Of a stretch of 7,290 bases of DNA, positions 1 to 6,940 are shown piece by piece. The notes below the pieces were generated by a model. It did no database searches. It had not been told where the DNA came from and saw only the letters and a program-made list of their open reading frames with translations. How positions within the stretch are numbered: position 1 is the stretch's first letter; every line of letters begins with the position of its first letter. Source of the DNA: Rickettsiales bacterium (GTDB taxonomy: Bacteria > Pseudomonadota > Alphaproteobacteria > Rickettsiales > Anaplasmataceae); assembly GCA_031266615.1 (NCBI GenBank), contig JAISAR010000122.1, positions 1 to 7,290 on the forward strand. The letters run 5' to 3'. The position numbers were made by a program, and so were the translations under genes.

Positions 1-62
1 TGACGTTGGGTGCTGTCTTAAACGACTTATAAGCGCGTTTCAGCTTGTATGGGTAAAAACCC
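1..62 (+). repeat. Left-edge quasi-palindromic dispersed repeat
   Basis: Bases 20-40 form a 21-bp quasi-palindrome: AAACG pairs with CGTTT around a perfect CTTATAAG. A small hairpin GGGT-AAAA-ACCC follows at 51-62. The stretch 16-37 is closely repeated, in the same orientation, at 7248-7269 with one mismatch and two single-base indels. The repeat may extend beyond the left edge of the window. Confidence 0.55.
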
Positions 63-379
63 GAAATTTTAAAAAGACATGCAGTGCACATAGTGCGAAA
101 AATTAAACAATAGTACGCCAAACACAAGTTTTCTTGTCATTTTAACCTGCACAGATTGGGAAGTTAAATAATAGCTTCAGTCTCATTATAAGGGTAACGG
201 CGAAGGTTGTCAAGTAGTTTTTTCGTTTCTATTGGATAACGCTATAGCTTTTTTTCACTTTCGTCTGTCCGCTTTCTGTGTAGTGGGAATTGGTATTAAA
301 TAACACCTCATGTTTGAGGCAAAACCCGCTATACACACTGTTTTTGGAACAGATGTTCATACGATTGTGTATGCAACGT

Positions 380-388
380 TGGGATAAT
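380..388 (+). promoter_or_regulatory. Possible extended -10 promoter for mnmG-pepP
   Basis: TGGGATAAT matches the extended -10 pattern TGnTATAAT with one mismatch. It lies about 70 nt before the mnmG ATG. No good -35 sits at the right distance, which extended -10 promoters tolerate. A weaker alternative is TTAAAT (164-169), 17 nt, TATAAG (187-192). Confidence 0.3.
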
Positions 389-459
389 AGATACCGTAAA
401 ATTTGACATTAACTGCTGATAGTTGGAATATTAGTAGGGTAAGAATTACTCAAGAGAGC

Positions 460-2388
460 ATGCATAAATATGATGTAGTGGTAGTGGGTGGCGGTCATGC
501 AGGGTGTGAAGCAGCTACAGCTGCAGCTCGCCTTGGTGCAAGCACACTACTTATAACCCATAAAATTTCAACTATAGGAGAAATGTCCTGCAATCCAGCA
601 ATTGGGGGGGTTGCAAAGGGTGTTGTAGTTAGGGAAGTTGACGCTCTTGATGGAATAATGGGAAGGGCAATCGATCAAGCCAGTATACACTCGGTCATTT
701 TAAATAGCAGCAGAGGCGCAGCAGTATGGGGCCCACGTGCACAGGCAGACCGAAAATTATACAAGAAGGCAATACAGGAGATCATTCTAAACTATGATAA
801 TTTGACGGTAAAAGAAGAGTCAGTTGATGATCTCCTTATCGAAAGTAATAGCAACGGAGAACCGCACATCAAAGCTGTAATAACAAGCTCAGGGGAACAT
901 ATATTAACAAGCAAAGTCGTTCTAACTACGGGAACTTTTTTGTGTGGTGTGGTTCATATAGGAGAACAAACAACTCCTTCAGGAAGAATGGGGGATAAGT
1001 CTGCAGTAGGGCTTGCAAATACGCTGAAGAAATATGATTTTAAACTAGGTAGATTGCGCACTGGAACTCCACCAAGACTCGATCGTGGCACTGTAAATTG
1101 GTCAGTATTACAAGAGCAAGTGGGCGACAATCCACCTACACCGTTTTCTTATCTCACAGAGAAAATTAACCAACCTCAGGTTTCATGTTTCATTACTCAT
1201 ACTAATGAAAATACACACAGAATAATTCGAGAGAACCTCCATAGGTCAGCCTCTTCATATTTAGATGATGTTGTTGCACCAAGATACTGCCCGTCTATTG
1301 AAGCTAAAGTTAAAAAATTTGCAGAAAAAAATAGTCATCAAATATTCCTAGAACCAGAAGGGCTCGATGATGATACTATATACCCAAATGGAATTTCAAA
1401 TTCATTGCCCATCGAAGTGCAGCATGAAATGATAAGAAGTATCAAAGGGCTTGAAAACGCAGAAATATTAAGACCTGGATATGCAGTTGAGTATGACTAT
1501 ATTGATCCACGAGAGCTATTTCATACCCTCGAAACTAAGAAAATTAAAGGTCTATATTTTGCCGGTCAGATTAATGGCACCACTGGGTACGAAGAGGCAG
1601 CAGGGCAAGGGATTATTGCTGGAATCAACGCAGCCTCTGCATCTGGAAAAAAAGAAAGCTTTGTTCTTCACCGCACAGACTCGTATATCGGCGTAATGAT
1701 AGATGATTTAGTCACGAAAGGGGTAACCGAGCCTTATAGATTATTTACCTCACGTGCAGAATATAGGCTAGCAATCAGGTCAGATAATGCGGATAGGAGG
1801 CTCACACAAAAAGGTTATGACATTTCCCTTGTGTCATATGAGAGGCACTCTGTTTTACAGAATAAACTTAAATCCATTAAACAGCTTGAGGAGAAGTTGG
1901 AAAGCTTGACAATTACTCCTGAGCAGCTCAGGTTCTATGGTATCAAAATATCTTATGATGGCATAAGAAAAACGGCACTAGATCTACTTAGCTACCCCAA
2001 TATCGACTGGAATAAATTACAAGAGATATGGCCGGAGTTAAACATAGATTCCAGCGTCACGCGCTGGAATGACACCACAATGGGCAGTATAACTAAAAAT
2101 GAAGTGCGCGAAGCAGCTGCAATTGAAGCAAAATACTTGCCTTACCTAGTAAGGCAAGAAGCAGATATGAAGTTTCTACGAGAGGAAATTAACACTCAAA
2201 TTCCAACCAATTTCAACTATTCACAAGTTAAAGGCTTGTCAAGTGAGGTAATAGAAAAGTTGCAGACGATAAAGCCAGCAACGATCGGCGTTGCAAAACA
2301 AATACAAGGTATCACCCCAGCAGCGATAGTGAGCATATTGGTGTATTTGAGAAATAGGAAGATAAAAGTAACTGCTAATTCTGCGTGA
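460..2388 (+). CDS. mnmG: tRNA uridine-5-carboxymethylaminomethyl modification enzyme MnmG (GidA)
   Basis: FAD-dependent enzyme that works with MnmE to place the (carboxymethyl)aminomethyl group on C5 of wobble uridine 34 in certain tRNAs, in the cytoplasm. In the 642-residue product from ATG 460, the Rossmann motif GGGHAG is at residues 10-15. The family's two conserved cysteines are C44 (EMSCNPAIGG) and C277 (RYCPSIE). The second family signature, AGQINGTTGYEEAAGQG, begins at residue 368. The C-terminal helical domain ends with the typical KPATIG...ITPAAI block. ATG 460 is chosen because homology begins at once (MHKYDVVVVGGG). A TTG at 403 would add 19 unconserved residues, although the Shine-Dalgarno before 460 is weak (only AGAGAG, very close). 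Residues 528-539 (NIDSSVTRWNDT) are foreign to the family and come from an in-frame palindromic repeat; no key residue is lost. Probably co-transcribed with pepP, 9 nt downstream. Confidence 0.95.
   Translation: MHKYDVVVVGGGHAGCEAATAAARLGASTLLITHKISTIGEMSCNPAIGGVAKGVVVREVDALDGIMGRAIDQASIHSVILNSSRGAAVWGPRAQADRKLYKKAIQEIILNYDNLTVKEESVDDLLIESNSNGEPHIKAVITSSGEHILTSKVVLTTGTFLCGVVHIGEQTTPSGRMGDKSAVGLANTLKKYDFKLGRLRTGTPPRLDRGTVNWSVLQEQVGDNPPTPFSYLTEKINQPQVSCFITHTNENTHRIIRENLHRSASSYLDDVVAPRYCPSIEAKVKKFAEKNSHQIFLEPEGLDDDTIYPNGISNSLPIEVQHEMIRSIKGLENAEILRPGYAVEYDYIDPRELFHTLETKKIKGLYFAGQINGTTGYEEAAGQGIIAGINAASASGKKESFVLHRTDSYIGVMIDDLVTKGVTEPYRLFTSRAEYRLAIRSDNADRRLTQKGYDISLVSYERHSVLQNKLKSIKQLEEKLESLTITPEQLRFYGIKISYDGIRKTALDLLSYPNIDWNKLQEIWPELNIDSSVTRWNDTTMGSITKNEVREAAAIEAKYLPYLVRQEADMKFLREEINTQIPTNFNYSQVKGLSSEVIEKLQTIKPATIGVAKQIQGITPAAIVSILVYLRNRKIKVTANSA
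2040..2077 (+). repeat. Half copy of the palindromic repeat inside mnmG
   Basis: Thirty-eight bases identical to 3348-3385 in pepP. They include the hairpin with arms ATTCCAGCG (2048-2056) and CGCTGGAAT (2062-2070) and the terminal TGACA. The first hairpin of the full element is missing. It is translated in the same frame as in pepP (NIDSSVTRWNDT, MnmG residues 528-539). It lies in the C-terminal helical domain between WPEL and the conserved EAAAIEAKYLPYLVRQ segment. Confidence 0.88.
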
Positions 2389-2391
2389 GGT
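2387..2391 (+). promoter_or_regulatory. Ribosome binding site of pepP overlapping the mnmG stop
   Basis: GAGGT begins inside the mnmG TGA stop (2386-2388) and lies 6 nt before the pepP ATG. It supports the chosen pepP start and coupled translation of the pair. Confidence 0.7.
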
Positions 2392-2397
2392 AATCTT

Positions 2398-4170
2398 ATG
2401 TCCAAAATCGAAGAGTTTCGCTTTTTTATGCGTGAAATAAATGTTGATGCGTTTATGTTGCATACCAAAGACGAATATTTAAATGAGTATTCAGACGAGT
2501 TAACTAAACTGTGTGGCTTTACAGGAACAAATGGGCTACTTATCGTTACAAAAAACAACAAGTGCCCATTTTTTACGGATGGACGCTATATCACACAAGC
2601 TCGCAATCAGCTCGATCAGGGTAGTTTTCAAGTATATAATATACAAGAAGAGGATCCACGCGAATGGGTAAAAGCAAACTTAACATTGACCACCTCACTA
2701 GGTTATTATTTGCAATATTTTACCGTAAAAGAGATAAGAAAATATGAAGATATTTGTAAATTGGTACCATATTCAATTAAAAAAGAAATTAGTCGTAGAG
2801 AACAAAAGATAGTTTCGCATGCAGCCGGTGAAAGTAGTAAGAATAAATGTGAAAAAGTCGCTAGAAGCATAGATAAAGAAGCTGAGGCAGTGCTTTTGAC
2901 TGATCCAAATTCAATTTCATGGTTATTAAATTTAAGAAATGAAAATGCTAAATATACTCCATGTATATTAGGCCGCGCTGTATTATATAAAAGCGGCAAT
3001 GTTGATTTATTTGTTCAAGATAAAGAACATTCGACTGTACAAGCAAATTTGGATAACCATATAAATGTTTTTGATGTTAGTGAGTTAGAAAGTACGCTGC
3101 ACAAGCTAAATTCGATAATTATAGATCCAAACACAACTCCAATGAGTATTATGACTGTAATACAAAATAAGCAGGTAGTTGAAAAAGAGGATCCTTGCTT
3201 GATTCATAAAGCAGTAAAAAATCAAATTGAAATAACTGGGGCGATAAATGCACACATTCGAGATGGAGCAGCAGTTACAAATTTTCTATATTGGCTTACT
3301 AATAGATGTACTGTCATCCCAGTGCTTGACACTGGGATCCAGGAAAAAAACATAGATTCCAGCGTCACGCGCTGGAATGACACCAAGGAAGATGATGGTT
3401 ATTCAGATAAGAAGTTCAATGAAATGACAGAACTTGAAGCTGAAGAGAAGCTCTTAGAATACAGAAAAGAGCAGGATTTGTTTAAACAACCAAGTTTTCC
3501 AACAATTTCTGCGTTTAATGAAAATGGAGCAATTATTCATTACCGTGCAAGCAGTAAGACGAATAAAGCAATTCAGAGAGATGGACTATACTTAATTGAC
3601 TCTGGTGGCCAATATCTTGACGGCACAACTGATATAACAAGAACTGTAGCGATTGGCAATCCAACCAATGAGCAAATAGCTCACTACACAATAGTGCTCA
3701 AAGCTCATATTGCTGTAGCAAGCGCAGTCTTCCCTTTTGGCGCTACTGGTGGCGAATTGGATATATTAGCACGTATTCACCTATGGAAATTTGGAATAGA
3801 TTATATGCATGGTACAGGGCATGGAGTAGGAAGCTATCTATCAGTACACGAAGGGCCACAGGCAATATCAAAAGGAAATAAAGTAAAACTTGTGCCAGGG
3901 ATGATACTTTCCAACGAACCTGGTTATTACATTCCAGGAAAGTATGGAATAAGAATTGAAAATCTGATGTACGTTGAAAGGCAAGAAAACGGCTTCTTAA
4001 ACTTTAAACAATTGACCTCCATTCCATATGATAGAAGGCTAATAGATGTGCAAATGCTTACCCAAGATGAAATTAAGTGGGTAAATAGCTACCACCGATT
4101 TGTCTATGAAAACTTAGAAAATAGTGTCAAAGATAAGGAGTGGTTAAAGGGAGTATGCAGTTCTTTATGA
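2398..4170 (+). CDS. pepP: Xaa-Pro aminopeptidase (M24B family, long three-domain form)
   Basis: Cytoplasmic metallopeptidase that removes an N-terminal residue preceding proline, probably in peptide recycling. The 590-residue length and order fit the long eukaryotic-type aminopeptidase P: a creatinase-like N-terminal domain (about 1-130), a second creatinase-like domain (about 155-300) and the pita-bread catalytic domain (about 345-570). All expected metal ligands are visible: D401 (LIDSG), D412 (TTDITR), H475 (GTGHGVG), E507 (NEPGYY) and E521 (GIRIEN). Supporting histidines are H381 (IIHY), H471 and H484. ATG 2398 has a GAGGT Shine-Dalgarno at 2387-2391 that overlaps the mnmG stop, implying an operon and coupled translation. 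Residues 305-329 are encoded by a complete palindromic repeat inserted in frame in the loop between domain 2 and the catalytic domain. The family is certain; the symbol is by analogy, since E. coli PepP is the shorter form. Confidence 0.92.
   Translation: MSKIEEFRFFMREINVDAFMLHTKDEYLNEYSDELTKLCGFTGTNGLLIVTKNNKCPFFTDGRYITQARNQLDQGSFQVYNIQEEDPREWVKANLTLTTSLGYYLQYFTVKEIRKYEDICKLVPYSIKKEISRREQKIVSHAAGESSKNKCEKVARSIDKEAEAVLLTDPNSISWLLNLRNENAKYTPCILGRAVLYKSGNVDLFVQDKEHSTVQANLDNHINVFDVSELESTLHKLNSIIIDPNTTPMSIMTVIQNKQVVEKEDPCLIHKAVKNQIEITGAINAHIRDGAAVTNFLYWLTNRCTVIPVLDTGIQEKNIDSSVTRWNDTKEDDGYSDKKFNEMTELEAEEKLLEYRKEQDLFKQPSFPTISAFNENGAIIHYRASSKTNKAIQRDGLYLIDSGGQYLDGTTDITRTVAIGNPTNEQIAHYTIVLKAHIAVASAVFPFGATGGELDILARIHLWKFGIDYMHGTGHGVGSYLSVHEGPQAISKGNKVKLVPGMILSNEPGYYIPGKYGIRIENLMYVERQENGFLNFKQLTSIPYDRRLIDVQMLTQDEIKWVNSYHRFVYENLENSVKDKEWLKGVCSSL
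3312..3382 (+). repeat. Complete protein-coding palindromic repeat (Wolbachia palindromic element type) inside pepP
   Basis: A 71-bp element made of two perfect hairpins. The first has arms ATCCCAGTG at 3316-3324 and CACTGGGAT at 3330-3338, with loop CTTGA. The second has arms ATTCCAGCG at 3356-3364 and CGCTGGAAT at 3370-3378, with loop TCACG. The ends TGTCATCCCAG and CTGGAATGACA form a terminal inverted repeat with 10 of 11 bases matching. It is read through in the pepP frame (residues about 305-329) without a stop. It lies in a linker where relatives have only a short loop, and its base composition is GC-richer than the gene around it. Confidence 0.9.
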
Positions 4171-4233
4171 GCGAAAGAGCAGCCTTTTCATTGTTTAACA
4201 AAGTATTAATGTAGCTGCGATGGGCATTTTGTA

Positions 4234-4262
4234 TTGTTTTTAATTTGAGAACGATGTATAAT
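4234..4262 (+). promoter_or_regulatory. Sigma-70 promoter of the small Met-rich gene
   Basis: A perfect -10 TATAAT at 4257-4262 and a -35 TTGTTT at 4234-4239 are separated by the ideal 17 nt. Transcription would begin near 4269, giving a leader of about 24 nt before ATG 4293. This is the best promoter match in the window and suggests the gene is expressed on its own. Confidence 0.6.
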
Positions 4263-4292
4263 AGAAAATACGTATTTTAAGTAGGTGTAATT

Positions 4293-4664
4293 ATGACAGA
4301 TAAAGCGCAAGGCGATGAATTTATGAAGCAGTATATGGATACTTGCAAAGAGCAAATAGAAAAATTAGCCAAGGATCCTGAATTGCTTAATCAGACCTTA
4401 AAGCCATTCATGCAAATGTCTCAGCAGCTTATGGCTGGTGGTATGTTAGACGGAGCTATGCCTGACATGATACCTAGTTTAGGCAGTATGGATATTAACA
4501 AGATGATTGCTCAGATGAAGGAGATGATTGACTACATAAAGGGTAATTATAAGGAGCTTATGAAAAAGGATAACTCGCAGATTCAAGAGCTTGATGAATC
4601 CAGTAGAAAACTGAGAGGTTTGGTCAAAAAATTGATAGAAAAGATCGAAAGTAGTAATAACTGA
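4293..4664 (+). CDS. Conserved-looking small Met-rich helical protein, function unknown
   Basis: I do not recognise a family. The 123-residue product has no signal peptide and no membrane segment, so it is probably cytoplasmic. Residues 1-37 are charged and look helical. Residues 38-66 are rich in Met, Gly and Pro (for example PFMQMSQQLMAGGM). Residues 67-120 read as a long amphipathic, Lys/Glu-rich helix that could form a coiled coil. There are 14 methionines (about 11%) and one cysteine (C18). It is a real gene: it has an AGGTG Shine-Dalgarno at 4283-4287, five bases before the ATG, and a TATAAT promoter just upstream. It sits alone between the mnmG-pepP pair and the convergent fabH, with only 5 nt to the fabH stop. 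The Met-rich middle loosely recalls the SRP54 M domain, but I see no homology that supports this. Confidence 0.8.
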   Translation: MTDKAQGDEFMKQYMDTCKEQIEKLAKDPELLNQTLKPFMQMSQQLMAGGMLDGAMPDMIPSLGSMDINKMIAQMKEMIDYIKGNYKELMKKDNSQIQELDESSRKLRGLVKKLIEKIESSNN

Positions 4665-4669
4665 AGTTG

Positions 4670-5650
4670 TCAGTAGCGTAGCAACACGGAACCCCAGGTT
4701 AAGCCTGCACCTATTGCAACCAGTAGTCCCAGACTTCCTGGTTTTATTTTTGATTCTTGTATTGCATAATCAAGTGCTAGTGGAATCGATGCTGCTGAGG
4801 TGTTTGCGTGTTGATCAACTGTATTAGCTACTTTTTCCATAGGAAAATCTAATTTCTTTACTACAGCTTCAATAATACGGATGTTTGCTTGATGGGGAAT
4901 CAGCCAATCAATATCAGCAATTTTCAAACTATTGCATCTTAGTGTTTCTTCTATTGAAGCTGTTAACTTATCCACCGCATGTTTAAACACTTCTCTTCCA
5001 TTCATGCATATTTTTCCAGAATCGCCAGTTGAGGATATTCCTCCGCTGGTACACAATACATCTACATTGCCATCAGAATATAGGTTGGCTGATATTATAC
5101 CCCTTGTGGGGTGCTCTGTTGTTTCATCACAATGTGCTGCGGACTTTATTACCACCGCGCCAGCACCATCACCAAAGAGTATACAAGTTGACCTATCTTT
5201 CCAATCAACAATCCTGGACATTATTTCAGCACCTATAACCAGTGCATATTTAATTCTATTGTTAGCTTTTATAAGCGAATCAGCAACTGTAACTGCATAT
5301 ATAAAACCAGAGCATGCTGCTTGCACATCAAAGGCAAATGCGTTTTTACATTTTAACTTACTTTGCACAATAGTTGCGCAGCTAGGAAAAGTTTTGTCGG
5401 GTGTTGTTGTTGCCACTATGATTAAACCAACTTCATCCACTGAAATTTGAGCTTTTTCTATAGCATTTTTTGCTGCACTGACAGCTAGATCTGACGTTAA
5501 TTCTCCTTTGTCTGCTATATGCCTTTGAGTTATTCCTGTTCTCTGTCTAATCCATTCATCACTTGTCTCAACCATTAGTGCAATTTCGTCATTACTCAAT
5601 ATTTTTTTTGGCAGGCAAGATCCAGTACTTAATATAAAACTTTTATTCAA
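4670..5650 (-). CDS. fabH: Beta-ketoacyl-ACP synthase III (FabH)
   Basis: Starts type II fatty acid synthesis by condensing acetyl-CoA with malonyl-ACP to give acetoacetyl-ACP. The 326 residues match the usual family length. The catalytic triad is complete: C113 (AACSGF), H253 (IPHQAN) and N283 (HANTSAAS). Other family blocks are TSDEWIRQRTGI near residue 30, ILFGDGAGAVV near 157 and the C-terminal GAGLTWGSVLLRY. The start is TTG at 5650-5648, supported by N-terminal alignment to E. coli FabH and by a GAGGT Shine-Dalgarno on the minus strand 8 nt upstream, inside plsX. The gene overlaps the end of plsX by 8 nt, which suggests translational coupling. plsX-fabH adjacency is common in bacteria and ties acyl-phosphate supply to fatty acid initiation. 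It converges on the small gene at 4293-4664. Confidence 0.96.
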   Translation of the reverse strand: MNKSFILSTGSCLPKKILSNDEIALMVETSDEWIRQRTGITQRHIADKGELTSDLAVSAAKNAIEKAQISVDEVGLIIVATTTPDKTFPSCATIVQSKLKCKNAFAFDVQAACSGFIYAVTVADSLIKANNRIKYALVIGAEIMSRIVDWKDRSTCILFGDGAGAVVIKSAAHCDETTEHPTRGIISANLYSDGNVDVLCTSGGISSTGDSGKICMNGREVFKHAVDKLTASIEETLRCNSLKIADIDWLIPHQANIRIIEAVVKKLDFPMEKVANTVDQHANTSAASIPLALDYAIQESKIKPGSLGLLVAIGAGLTWGSVLLRY

Positions 5651-6680
5651 CGTGACTTACCTCACTGATTATCTTCTGGTTTAAATTTTCACTAATGGCA
5701 TTTACTGCAAATTTTATAGCATGAGCAAAAGAAATAGCATCAGAATTTCCATGACTTTTAATGACTATACCATTTAGCCCTAAAAACATAGCTCCACTTC
5801 TAATTTTAGGATTAAAACGCATTAACACTTTATTTAGCTTGGGTTTCAACAATATGCCAATAAGCATTTTTGCTACCCATGAGTCGAATACTTCCTGCTT
5901 TATTAGGTTAATGAAAGTACTAGCGGTTGCCTCAGCCGTTTTGAGCATTACATTGCCAACAAAACCATCAGCAACAATTACATCTACATTACCCTCTAAA
6001 AATTCACTTGCCTCTATATATCCTCTGAAGTTAATACTTGGAGCATTCTTGAGTAACTCAAAAGCCCCTCGTACTGAGTCATTGCCTTTAACTTCTTCTG
6101 TACCAATATTTAGTAAAGCGACCTCAGGATTATCAACTTTTAATGCTATTTTTGCAAATATACCCCCCATTAATGCAAATTGAAATAATGAGTCAGCATT
6201 GCAATCAACATTTGCACCAAGGTCAAGCAGTGCAAAGCTTTTTGTCTTAGTTGGACAAACAGATACAATAGCAGGACGATAAATGTTTGGCAATGTTCCT
6301 AAAACAAACCTGGAAATTGCCATTAATGCTCCGGTATTGCCTGAGGATACTATCCCAGAAGCCTTACCTTCTTTCACTGCCTCAATAGCCGCTTTCATAC
6401 TTGAATCTTTACGATGCCTCAGCGCAAAAGATGGCTTATCATTTGCAAGAACATTATCAGAGCAGTGAGTAAACTCAGAATCGTTACTTACCTTCTTATA
6501 TTTCGAAAGCAAAGGAGATACTTCTTTTTGATCCCCATAAATATGAAAAAAAACTTTAATACCTGGGTCGACAAGGTTATCTAAAAAAAAACTAGCACCT
6601 TGAATCACTGAGAGAGGTGCAAAATCACCTCCCATAGCGTCAAGTGCAATGACTATGTTATTGTTGACTGTTGGTAACAT
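5643..6680 (-). CDS. plsX: Phosphate acyltransferase PlsX
   Basis: Converts acyl-ACP and phosphate to acyl-phosphate, the donor used by PlsY to acylate glycerol-3-phosphate, the first step of phospholipid synthesis; a peripheral membrane or cytosolic enzyme. Family blocks in the 345-residue product include ALDAMGGDFAP (12-22), SSGNTGALMA (112-121), DLGANVDCNADS (153-164), LLNIGTEEVKG (189-199), VDVIVADGFVGNV (232-244) and GLNGIVIKSHG (301-311). I chose ATG 6680 because homology begins a few residues after it and it lies 10 nt after the rpmF stop. The frame stays open upstream to ATG 6740 and TTG 6743, but using either would overlap rpmF by about 50 nt and add an unconserved tail. No clear Shine-Dalgarno precedes 6680, so translation may depend on coupling to rpmF. 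The order rpmF-plsX-fabH is a classic bacterial arrangement. Confidence 0.95.
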   Translation of the reverse strand: MLPTVNNNIVIALDAMGGDFAPLSVIQGASFFLDNLVDPGIKVFFHIYGDQKEVSPLLSKYKKVSNDSEFTHCSDNVLANDKPSFALRHRKDSSMKAAIEAVKEGKASGIVSSGNTGALMAISRFVLGTLPNIYRPAIVSVCPTKTKSFALLDLGANVDCNADSLFQFALMGGIFAKIALKVDNPEVALLNIGTEEVKGNDSVRGAFELLKNAPSINFRGYIEASEFLEGNVDVIVADGFVGNVMLKTAEATASTFINLIKQEVFDSWVAKMLIGILLKPKLNKVLMRFNPKIRSGAMFLGLNGIVIKSHGNSDAISFAHAIKFAVNAISENLNQKIISEVSHVE

Positions 6681-6690
6681 ATCATGATAG

Positions 6691-6873
6691 TTATTCTGCC
6701 TGTTGTTTGATGAAAACCCGTTTTCCTTTGTAACTGCCATCAACTGCTATATTGTGAGGTAACATAAACTCCCCAGTTGTTGTGCATACCGCAATGTTCT
6801 TAGGCTGAACAGCATGATGGGAACGATGCATATCACGCCTTGACTTTGACTTTTTTCTTTTTGGAACTGCCAA
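6691..6873 (-). CDS. rpmF: 50S ribosomal protein L32
   Basis: Small basic protein of the large ribosomal subunit. The 60 residues are the normal size, and the N-terminus MAVPKRKKSKSRRDMHRSHHA is diagnostic of L32. The zinc-binding cysteine pairs found in some L32 proteins are absent; the only cysteine is C30, so this is a non-zinc type. The start is TTG at 6873-6871. It is strongly supported by a GGAGG Shine-Dalgarno on the minus strand (plus-strand CCTCC at 6879-6883), 5 nt upstream and the best ribosome site in the window. It is the first gene of the rpmF-plsX-fabH operon, which links ribosome production to membrane lipid synthesis. Confidence 0.97.
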   Translation of the reverse strand: MAVPKRKKSKSRRDMHRSHHAVQPKNIAVCTTTGEFMLPHNIAVDGSYKGKRVFIKQQAE

Positions 6874-6911
6874 AACTTCCTCCGTTATCTACCGAAAATT
6901 CTACCAATCTA

Positions 6912-6940
6912 CTAGTAACATGTTTTTTACAAGAAGTAAA
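6912..6940 (-). promoter_or_regulatory. Possible promoter of the rpmF-plsX-fabH operon
   Basis: On the minus strand, TTTACT (plus 6935-6940) and TACTAG (plus 6912-6917) are separated by 17 nt, with TG one base before the -10 as in extended -10 promoters. The -10 matches the consensus at only three positions, so this is tentative. Its position, about 40 nt before the rpmF start, is sensible. Confidence 0.28.

Larger units (their letters stand above)
1..459. other. Non-coding region upstream of mnmG
   Basis: No convincing gene on either strand and no recognisable tRNA or other RNA gene. It contains the left-edge repeat, a short hairpin ACAAG-TTTT-CTTGT at 124-137, a hairpin CCTCA-TGTT-TGAGG at 306-319, a small dyad GAACA-GA-TGTTC at 347-358 and possible promoters for mnmG. 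Confidence 0.7.

Noticed and set aside
403..459. Nineteen-residue N-terminal extension of MnmG from TTG 403
   Set aside because: The extra residues have no resemblance to MnmG N-termini, and the family begins at the ATG at 460.
4006..4008. Lysine K537 in pepP where related enzymes often have glutamate (FKQLT instead of FEPLT), looking like a lost metal ligand
   Set aside because: The metal-binding glutamates of M24B peptidases are in EPGYY and GIRIEN, and both (E507, E521) are present. This position is not a ligand.
4179..4218. Possible terminator after pepP (GCAGC with GCTGC)
   Set aside because: Only a 5-bp stem with a 30-nt loop and no T-tract after it.
4932..5450. Long open frame antisense to fabH
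   Set aside because: It is the complement of a strongly conserved gene, has no ribosome site and encodes no recognisable protein.
5761..6183. Long open frame antisense to plsX
   Set aside because: It is the complement of conserved PlsX codons, with no start context or recognisable domain.
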